This document shows positions 55,800 through 64,000 of a stretch of DNA of 64,000 nucleotides, piece after piece; the first letter of the stretch is position 1, and each line of letters begins with the position of its first letter. Below the pieces are notes generated by a model. The model ran no database searches and was not told the origin of the DNA. It saw nothing but the letters and a program-made list of their open reading frames with translations. Source of the stretch: Cordia subcordata (taxonomy: Eukaryota > Streptophyta > Magnoliopsida > Boraginales > Cordiaceae); NCBI GenBank assembly GCA_028554755.1, contig JAPTOF010000005.1, forward strand, positions 2,442,501-2,506,500, read 5' to 3'. The position numbers and the translations under genes were made by a program.

Positions 55800-57494
55800 T
55801 GTGGCTAGAGCTAGGATAGTTTTTGTATACTTGGTAAGAGATCTGTTGGAAATCCCCTAGTTCCCCTTAATCCTGAACCCAATAGGATTGTAAGACATTT
55901 TTGGAATTTAAGAGACCTTCTTGACGAGATAGTTGATCCCAATCATTCCCCTAATCCTCCCATTCCCCCAATGTATCCCATTCTACCTCATGATCACCAT
56001 GGGTATCAAGCCTGAGATCATTTTAGAGAAGAGCCTTTTAGATTAGCCCTACCCATAGATGAGAAACCTACTCTTGGGCAATTCTTTATCCCTGAAGCAT
56101 TTGAGCCTAATTTGGCTATTCAAATTCTGAGTTTGGGGAAGAAAACTTTGAGAGTAAGCCTAATATGTTGGCCATGCTTCCTTCTTTCTTTGGGAGAAGT
56201 AATGAGAGTCCTCTAGAATATATTACCGATTTTGTTGAGATAAGTTCCATCTTCCATGTCCCCAACGTCTCCCAAGAGGTCATACGCCTAAGATTGTTTC
56301 CTTTCTCTCTTTAGGACAAGGCTAAGTCTTGGGCTCATTCTTTACCCAATGGTTGCATCACTTTATGGGCTGAGCTTTAATCTAAGTTCTTTTAGAAATT
56401 TTATCCCATGGCTAAGACGACCGACCTTAGGACTGCCATTATGACTTTCTCCCAACATAATCTAGAATATTTTCATAAGGCTTGGGAAAGGTTCGAAAAC
56501 CTTCTTAGATAGTGTTCGCACCACGGGTATGGTAGTCATGACCTACTCCAGTACTTCTTTTGAGGTTTAAATGAACAAAGTAGGATGATGGTCAATTTTG
56601 CCTCCGATGATGGCTTATATATACTTTGAGATCGACTGAGGCATAGGAGAAAATGGAGTTGATGGCCGAAAATTCTTTTCAAAACTTTGCCATGGATAGG
56701 TCTAGTCGGGGAGGTACTAAGAGAGGTGTTAGTGAGGTGGGAGTTTTCTTAGATTTACCCACTAAGGTAGAGGCCCTAACAAATAAGTTAGATCAATTCA
56801 TTTTTTTATCTCTTTCCTCTCATGGTCATAGGACTAATTCCATAGGTTTTTCCTTCGCCCCTTTGGTAGTTAAACTATGTGCTTTGTATTTCGAGTCATC
56901 TCATGAGACCATAGCTTGCCCTTTAGCACCCTAATTTCCTGAATTATGAAGGAGCAAGTGTGTGCTACTTAAGGTTATTCTCGTAAGTACAATCCGCACT
57001 TGAACATGTACAATCTGGATTAGAGGGACAGCTCAAAATTTTCTTGGAAACAAGGTCAGCATGAATCTAGTTCACATCCCCAGGTCCTACCCCAGCAGAA
57101 ACCTTGTCTTACTAACCCTTCAGGGTTTTACCATGTCAATCAACCTAGGCTTCTTACTATTGCTCAACCACAGGCACTCCCTGCCCCCTCTAGTAGTCAG
57201 CCTACTAGTGATGATAGGATTAAAAAGATCTTTCCATTGATGTAGCAGGAGTTAGCCAGTTATAGGCAATAGATAGAGAGTCATCAGGCTAGGGTAAATA
57301 CCCAGTTAGGATAGTTTGCCACACAGTTGAGCACTAGAGACATTAGGAAATTGCCTTCTCTGCTAGAAGTAAACCCTAGAGTCCAGTCCTATTCCTCTAC
57401 TGACACCACTTTTTCCCCCTAGGCCTAGGCTAAGGCCGTCACTACTCTTAATAGTGGTAGTATAGTAGACAATAGAGTAGGCGTTGACTTTATA
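55800..57494 (+). pseudogene. gag: gag of G
   Basis: Readable in pieces: LRQFF-like N-terminus (about 56070), MLPSFFGRSNESPLEYITDF (about 56166-56225), capsid core with stops, and ORF 56653-56934 (NSFQNFAMDRSSRGG, KVEALTNKLDQF, damaged knuckle CALYFESSHETIAC in which the second Cys is Tyr). More than eight stops. The Gln/Pro tail runs to about 57480. Confidence 0.7.
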
Positions 57495-58207
57495 ATGCCT
57501 ACACCTAGTGGTTCTTTTGAGTCTAGAGAGCCTCATTATAGCCCCGTTGAGGGGGATTCTAAAGAGAGCCCAGTTGAGAGAGTTGAGCACATTAGAGATC
57601 ATGGAGATAGTAGTACTTCCTGCCTATATTGGGAGGGAAAGGAGCCCATTGATGATTCCCAAGTGCCTAGAGGTGTTGAACCAAGAGTTCCCTTCCTATC
57701 TGCTTCAGAGAGGCTTACGCTTAGTGAGGATTCTAGGTTTTTCAAGATTTTAGAGCATCTTAAGGACCTTAAGATTAATCTCCCCTTGATAGATATGATC
57801 CTTTCTATGCCCTCCTATTCTAAGTTCTTCAGGGACCTTTGTACACGGAAGCATAGATCATCGAACATTCCTAAGAAGGTAGGGCTTATGGAAAATGTGA
57901 GTAGCATTTGTACTTCGAGCCTTCTGACCAAGATAAGTGATCCTGAAGCTTTTACCGTTCCTTGTAGGATCCCTAGGACCTAAATTAATCATGCCTTGCT
58001 AGATTTAGGGTTTCGTATGAATCTCATTCCCTACTTTGTCTATCAATAGCTAGGCCTAGGTGAGTTGTCCCCTATACATGTTACTCTTCAGCTAGCTGAT
58101 AGGTCCGAGCATAGGCAGAGGGCATGGTAAAGGACGTTATGGTCAAAGTAGGTGTGTTCGTGTACCCTGTAGACTTTATTGTATTAGATATGGATTCCAG
58201 TCACAAT
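57495..58207 (+). pseudogene. Protease of G, cut by H
   Basis: ORF 57495-57983 gives the pre-protease region (LEHLKDLKINLPLIDMIL) and CRIPRT; the active-site region follows after a stop (LLDLGFRMNLIPYF, about 57998-58040, with the usual DLGSS altered to DLGFR). It ends at LDMDSSHN where the LTR of H begins. Confidence 0.75.
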
Positions 58208-60020
58208 TGATGTGTTGTGTTTTTGTGTGCATTTATGTTGTTAATTGGCTATGTTTAAGAGGTGTTTTGAGCCTTATAAGATGTATTAGTATAGTACATA
58301 TACTAAAGTTAGGCTTCAGCATAAGCAAATGTACATAGTCATGTTTTTAAGTCAAATGCTATACTAAATGCTTAATTTTGTGACTTAGGTGAGCTATAAG
58401 GCTGAATAAAGCATGGACATTAATGGATGATGAAGATGGATGATGCACGGGTCGAGGGGAGAAGATGAGAGGCCGAAAAGACAAAAGAATAGAGGAAGAA
58501 AAGTCAGTCAAACGACCTAGAAAAAAAGCCGGTCGACTGGCCGCTCCAAAAAGCAACCAAAAATTACTGGCCGCTACAGAGAGCTACCAGAAAATGCCGG
58601 TTGACTACTCCTCTAGAGCCGGTCGACCAGCAATGCGCAAAAATCTATAAATAGGGCCCAATTTTACAGAGAAAAAGGGAGGACTTTTAGACCCGTCACA
58701 CACACTTCATACCTACATCTCACACATTTAACCCTAATGCTTACCCACCTCACAAATGCTCTCTCACATATTTATCACCTTCAATCAAGCTTGTTTTGGA
58801 GGGTTTCAGACATTTGGGTTCAAGTTTGCTCAAGAGCTTTGTGCAAGATTAGCTAGAATGAAAAGGAAGCTTCATAATCTCTCTTTCATTCTATGTTCTA
58901 TTATGATTTAGTAGACTTGTGTAGGGTGATTTAGCTTATGTAATGGGTTAACTATATACTCTTATGATATAGGATTTAATGGCTGAATATATACATGCTT
59001 TGATTTTCTTGTTCAAATGGTTATTTTCTCATTCATGTCTTAGTGTTTGATAAAATGCCTAAATGAGTAGCATATGTATAAATTGAAGTCTATTTGTTAT
59101 TAAACACATCTAATCCATACTACAATCATGTCTATGTGTTTATATATGAATGCTATGAAGTGGGTGATACTTATATTCATGTCTATATGTATGCTTGCAT
59201 ACTTAGTAGTGAATATGACTTCAACAATGCATACATGTTGGTTGTTAATTGCTTCTAATGGTGTAATCCGAGCATGACAATATTTGGCAGTCGAATAGAT
59301 CCTGTTATTCGTGAGCACCTTGGCCTAGAACATGTATGAATGTGCTAGCAAGTTAAATCCCACTGTAGTGATCTTAGAATGACGATAAGTAATTTAAGGA
59401 TAGCCTAGGTCGAGTCTCCTTTGGCTTTAAGTCCAGCCAATAGGTTTTTGGATAGGTTTAGTTAACCCTAGCGACACTAGGTCTTGGCTTTAAATCTAGC
59501 CAATAGTTTAGGTACTAAGGTAGGTTCATTCTAACTCACCTAGGAAGCTAGTTAGTCCCTCTTAAGGCCCTAGGTCATAAGAACACGCCACCTAGGGATG
59601 GACTCACAATGAGTCCTACGGGGAAATTAGGACATTAATTTGCAACCTAGCTAAAAGCAATCACCATAGTAAGGCGGCATCCTTTAACCCCATAGCTTCT
59701 GAATATAGAATCACTCATTCATAAATTGAAGTCACCCTAACACTTTTGCATTTGTTAGTTCCTTTTAGATTAGCTTGGTCCTCGCTTTCCATTCTCATAG
59801 TGTAGTTTTATTTTCTTAATCTTGAGCTCCCATCAATTCAAAATCCCAAAAAAATATGCTTAGTATGGGCTTTCTTTTCTGCATCTTTAGGATACACAAG
59901 CACAAAGTCCAATCTAACAACTAGCCTCTTTGAGGATCGACACCCATTCTCAGACAAATTTTACTACACCAATTCGTGCGCTTGCGATTCTTTGGAGCTT
60001 GCACTCGAGAGATGACATCA
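58208..60020 (+). repeat. 5' LTR of H
   Basis: TGATGTG start, ...GACATCA end, 1,813 bp. Beta cassette (GCCGGTCGACTGGCC-like, about 58528-58630), shorter than in C. TATA at 58646-58653. Confidence 0.85.
58646..58653 (+). promoter_or_regulatory. TATA box of H LTR
   Basis: TATAAATA followed by GGGCCC, as in C. Confidence 0.7.
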
Positions 60021-60026
60021 AGTTCT

Positions 60027-60044
60027 TGGCGCCGTTGTTGGGAA
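60027..60044 (+). other. tRNA-Asp primer binding site of H
   Basis: TGGCGCCGTTGTTGGGAA, 15 of 18; all changes are C-to-T or G-to-A. Confidence 0.8.
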
Positions 60045-60298
60045 AGCACAGTGGTTTGCATTCTTTGCTAGTGTTCTTAATAGTTGCTTTACTTGTTTTC
60101 TTGCTTTTTCTTTATAGTTTGTTTAGTTTTTTCTTATCTTGGTTCTTGTTTATATTATCTTGCTTTAGTTCTCACTTTTCTATTTCTACTTTTGTTTTTC
60201 TTTTTGTAGACTTTATAGGATTATGGTTTATTTGCTGTAGACATAGGATTATTGAAGTTTTTAAAGGTTGAAGTAGCCACAGTTAAGATAGTTTATGC

Positions 60299-61966
60299 AT
60301 GCTTGGTAAGAGATCCTTTCGAAATCCCCTAGTTTCTCTTAATCCCAAACTTGATATAATTGCTAGACATTTTAGGAATTTAGGAGATCTTCTTGAAGAG
60401 ATGGCCGATCCCAATTATTCTCCTAATCCTTCCATTCCCTCAATGAATCCCATTCCACCTCATGATTCCCATGGGCGTCAAACCTAAGATCATTTGAGAC
60501 AAGAGCCCCGTAGACCAGATCCACATATAGATAGGGAACCTACTCTTAGGCAATTCTTCCTCCCTGAAGCCTTTGAGCCTAATTTGGCTATCCAAATTCT
60601 GGGTTTGGGGGAGAAGAACTTCGAAATTAAGCCTAATACATTGGCCATGCTTCCTTTCTTCTACAGGAGAAGCAATACGAGTTCTCTAGAGCATATCACC
60701 GATTTTGTTAAGATGAGTTCCACTCTCCATGTCCCCAATGTCACCCAAGAGGTCATACATCTAAAATTGTTTCCTTTCTCTCTTAAGAATAAGGCTAGGG
60801 CTTGGTTGCATTCCTTACCTAATGGTTGCATTACTACATGGGCTCAGCTTTAATCTAAGTTCTTTAAAAAATTCTATCTTATCGCCAAGATGGTCGATCT
60901 TAGGACTGCTATTATGACTTTCTCCCAACATGATCTAGAATCTTTTCATGAGGCGTAGGAGAGGTTCAAAGACCTTCTTAGACAATGTCAACACCACAGG
61001 TATGGTAATCATGACCTATTGCGATACTTCTTTTGAGGCTTAAATGAGCAAAATAGGATAATGGTCAATGCCATCTCTGGTGGTGGCTTCTATCTTTTGT
61101 GATCGATTGAGGCATGGGAGAAAATGGAGTTGACGATCGAAAATTCTTTTCAAAACTTTGCTATGGAAAGGTCTAGTCGGGGAGGTAATAGGAAAAGTTT
61201 TAGTAAGGTTGGAGTTTCTTTAGATTTGCTCGCTAAGGTAGAGGCATTAACGAATAAGTTAGATCAATTCATTTTATTATCCCTTTTATCTCATGGTCAT
61301 AAGATTAGTTCCGTAGGTTCTTCCTCTGCCCCTTTAGTTGTTGAGGTTTGTGCATTATGTTCCAAACTGTCTCATGAGACTGTAGCTCACCCTTTAACAT
61401 CCTAGTTTCTTGAGTTTATGAAGTAGCAAGTGTGTGCCACTCAGGTTATTCTTGTGAGTACAACTCAAACACATACAATCTGGGTTAGAGGGACAACCCA
61501 AGATTTTTCTTGGAGACAAGGTCAGCACGATCCTAGTTCACATGTCCAAGCTCCACTCTAGCAGCGACCCCGTGCTCAATATCCCCTAGGTTTCTACCAT
61601 CTTGATTAGCCTCATCTCACTAGTGCTCCTCAACCTCAAGCTTTACTTGCTCCTTCTAGTAGCCAGTCTTCTAGTAATGAAGTGATGAAGTTAATGTAGT
61701 TTATTTAGAATCAGTAACAGGCATTAGCTAATCCGGAGTAAGAGTTAGCCGATAGTAGACAAAAGATAGCTAGCTATAGGCAGTAGATGGCTAGGCTTAA
61801 GACATAATTAGGGCAAATTGCCATGTAGTTGAGCACCAGAGACCCCAAGAAATTTCCTTCTCAACCAGAAGTGAACCCTAGAGTCTAGTCCTATTCCTTC
61901 ACTGATACCATTTATCCACCTCATGCCCAGGCTAAGGTCGTCCCCACTCTTAGGAGCGGTACGATA
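60299..61966 (+). pseudogene. gag: gag of H
   Basis: Start MLGKRSFRN at 60299. ORFs 60299-60487, 60494-60853 (NFEIKPNTLAMLPFFYRRSN, KAWLHSLPNG region) and 61124-61405 (NSFQNFAMERSSRGG; knuckle CALCSKLSHETVAH with the last Cys lost). Stops at 60485-60487, 60851-60853 and others. The 60494 reading gives the unshifted frame through the point where C has lost a base. Confidence 0.75.
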
Positions 61967-62690
61967 ATGGATAATAGGGTAGGAGTTGACTTTGCAGTGC
62001 CTGCATCTTGTGGTCTTTCCGAGTCTAGAGAGCCACGTAGTAGCCCTATTGAGAAGGATTCTAGAGAGGGTGTTGTTGAGAGAGCTGAGCCTATTAGAGA
62101 CCATGGAGAAGGTAGTACTGCCCATCTCCATCGGGAGGGAAAGGAGCCTATTGATGATTCCCATATGTCTAAAGGTGTTGAACCTAGAGTTCCCTTCCCA
62201 TTTTCTTTAAAGAGGCCTACACCTAGTGAGGATTGTAGGTTTTTCAAGATTTTAGAGCATCTTAAGAACCTTAAGGTCAATCTTCCTTTGATAGATGCGT
62301 TCCTTTCCATTCTCTCCTATGCTAAGGTTTTTAAGAATCTTTGTACAAGGAAGTGTAGGTCATTGAACATTCCTAAGAAGTGAGTAGTATTTGTACTCCG
62401 GGCCTTTCACCCAAGATGAGTGACCTCAGAGGCTTCACTGTTCCTTGTAGGATTAAAGAGACCCAGATAGATCATGCCTTGCCAGATTTAGGGTCCAGTG
62501 TGAATCTCATTTCCTACTCTGTCTATCAGCAGTTAGATCTAAGTAAGTTGTCCTCTACACATGTTACTCTTCAACTAGTTGATAGGTCTGAGCTTAGACC
62601 TAGAGGTGTGATAGAGGATGTTATGGTCCAGGTAGGTGAGTTTTTGTACCCTGTTAACTTCATAGTGTTAGATATAGAGAGCTTATCCCT
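61967..62690 (+). pseudogene. Protease of H, fused by deletion to RT
   Basis: ORF 61967-62383 (Pro/Ser-rich, LEHLKNLKVNLPLIDAF) is followed after a frame change by ORF 62380-62781 with PDLGSSVNLISYSVYQQ (active site, about 62485-62530) and VQVGEFLYPVNFIVLD. At about 62680 it jumps to the RT start, skipping about 840 bp that B has from 17107 to 17950. Confidence 0.75.
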
Positions 62691-63910
62691 GCACGTACTC
62701 CAACGAGATGGAGAGTTTGTATTAATCATAGGAAGCTCAACTCCAAAACTAGGAAGGATCATTTCCCATTATTTTTTCTAGACCAGATTTTAGATAGAGT
62801 AGCTCGGCGTAGCTACTATTGCTTTCTAGATGGCTATTCTGGGTATAATCAGATCCCCATGATTTCAAAGGACCAGGAGAAGACCACCTTTACTTGTCCT
62901 TATGGCACTTTTGCCTATAAGAGAATACCTTTCAATCTATGTAATGCCTTAGTGACATGATAGAGAAACATTTAGAGATTTTCATGGATGACTTCTTAAT
63001 CTTTGGAGATAGTTTTGATGAGTGCTTGAGTCATCTCTCTTTAGTCTTAAACCAATTTGTGTAGAAGAATCTAGTGGGTAAGTTGGGAGAAATCCCACTT
63101 TATGGTGCAATAAGGAATAGTGTTAGGTCATGTTGTCTCATCTAGTGGCATTTAAGTTGACCTAGCTAAGGCAAAATTGATTGAAAAGTTGTCTATCCCT
63201 AAGTGTGTTAAGGATGTTAGATCTTTTCTAGGGCATGCAGGATTCTACCATAGGTTCATCAAGGATTTTAGCCATATAGCACGTCCCTTGTCTAGGCTCT
63301 TAGCACAAGATGTCTCCTTTAAGTTTGATGGTGAGTGCGTTAGAGCTTTTGATAGGCTTAAATCCTTATTGTCTACATCCCCGATCATTCAGCCACCTGA
63401 CTATAGTCTTCCTTTTGAGGTTATGTGTGACACATCCGATTACGCAATAGGAGCTATTTTAGGTCAATGGCAAGACAGTTGCCCCATGTAGTGTACTATA
63501 CTAGCAAGACTCTTGATGAAGCTCGAAAGAATTATACCACCACAGAAAAAGAGCTTCTAGTAGTTATCTTCTCCCTAGACAAGTTTAGGTCGTACATCCT
63601 AGAGACCAAAGTGATTGTCTACACCGATCATGCAACATTGAGGTATTTGTTAGCTAAGAAAAAATCTAAGCCCTGCTTGATTAGGTGGTTGGTCCTTCTT
63701 CAAGAATTCGATATTGAGATCCGAGATAAAAAGGGTAAAGAAAATTTAGTTGCAGGTCACCTTTCCTGTCTTGTTAGTGAATCTTTTAGCAATCCATCTC
63801 CTTTTCATGATTCATTTCCCGATGAGCAATTGTTTGCTGTTTCTCATCACACATCTTGGTTTGCTCATATTATCAATTATCTTGCCATAGGGCATTTTTC
63901 TTTCGATTAA
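62691..63910 (+). pseudogene. RT and RNase H of H
   Basis: RT: TPTRWRVC-like start (about 62697, out of frame), DYRKLN-like, PFLDQILDRVAR region, FMDDF (about 62984) and LGHAGFYHRFIKDF (ORF 63177-63491). About 40 bp before FMDDF is deleted between two GTGAC copies (about 62950). RNase [14 protein letters not shown]-like [19 protein letters not shown], then VAGHLS, where the last catalytic Asp is Gly (ORF 63467-63910). Ends at 63908-63910. Confidence 0.75.
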
Positions 63911-64000
63911 GAAAAGAGAGAAAGAGATAGGTTCCTAGCACAAGTTAGGCATTTCTTTTGGGAGGATCCCTATCTTTTTAAAGTGTGTGCAGATCAAATG
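63911..64000 (+). pseudogene. Integrase N-terminus of H, cut by window edge
   Basis: [28 protein letters not shown], matching the region just before the integrase zinc module of B (about 19196-19278). Only these 90 bp are visible. Confidence 0.65.

Larger units (their letters stand above)
54318..58207 (+). mobile_element. Element G: degenerate Athila copy, left and right ends lost
   Basis: Truncated 5' LTR (54318-55473), PBS, gag and protease. It is interrupted at 58208 by H in the protease (after VLDMDS); the rest would lie beyond the right edge. Stops throughout. Confidence 0.75.
58208..64000 (+). mobile_element. Element H: Athila copy running off the right edge
   Basis: 5' LTR 58208-60020, PBS, gag, protease, RT, RNase H and the beginning of integrase. 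It is inserted in the protease of G in the same orientation. Deletions in protease/linker and RT, plus stops, make it non-functional. Its 3' end is outside. Confidence 0.8.

Noticed and set aside
1..64000. tRNA or rRNA genes.
   Set aside because: Only primer-site complements of tRNA-Asp (and a weak tRNA-Met match) are present; no cloverleaf-sized gene was recognised by eye.

Overview
The window is plant nuclear DNA and, as far as I can read it, almost entirely transposable-element sequence. No host gene, tRNA, rRNA or CRISPR array is supported. The dominant component is a nest of LTR retrotransposons of the Ty3/gypsy Athila type. Three lines of evidence support this: (i) LTRs of about 1.5-2 kb with TG...CA ends; (ii) a primer binding site just inside the 5' LTR matching the 3' end of plant tRNA-Asp (TGGCGCCGTTGCCGGGGA, perfect at 32229-32246); (iii) gag, protease (DLGSSVNL), RT (F-x-DDF), RNase H and integrase domains of that clade. 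There is also a 5'-truncated endogenous pararetrovirus of Caulimoviridae type, most like the florendoviruses, near the left edge. The species cannot be named; a flowering plant with a TE-rich, probably pericentromeric or intergenic, region is inferred.

Layout, left to right. 1-9138: a plus-strand pol-less Athila-like element (N1), interrupted at about 430-4480 by the pararetrovirus, ending in its 3' LTR. 9139-12364: the 3' end of a second element (N2), an LTR (N3) cut into it, and an inverted LTR fragment. 12564-25191: element B, the only copy with the full gag-pro-RT-RNaseH-integrase order, full of stops, carrying a foreign solo LTR (20907-22788, 5-bp TSD). 25197-26405: remnants of a Tat-like minus-strand LTR and an Athila LTR piece. 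26406-48066: old minus-strand element D, split by young plus-strand element C (30331-39209) in its protease and by gag-only minus-strand element E (40334-45314) in its gag. 48067-50036: a truncated plus LTR and a minus-strand pol fragment (D2). 50037-54316: minus-strand pol-less element F. 54318-58207: plus element G with truncated 5' LTR, interrupted by plus element H (58208-64000+), which runs off the right edge in integrase.

The copies form an autonomous/non-autonomous community. They share the tRNA-Asp PBS, a hairpin just upstream of the polypurine tract (repeated about 1 kb further inside), a conserved block GCGCTACTAGGAGGC after the last ORF, and related LTRs. Most have lost part of pol: C, D, E and H by deletions, N1 and F apparently as a lineage. 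The LTRs fall into sets that share upstream U3 and U5 but carry one of two different promoter-proximal cassettes, each built around a CCGGT..ACCGG palindrome. All boundaries were read by eye and may be off by a few bases; statements about age come from visual comparison of LTR pairs, not computation.
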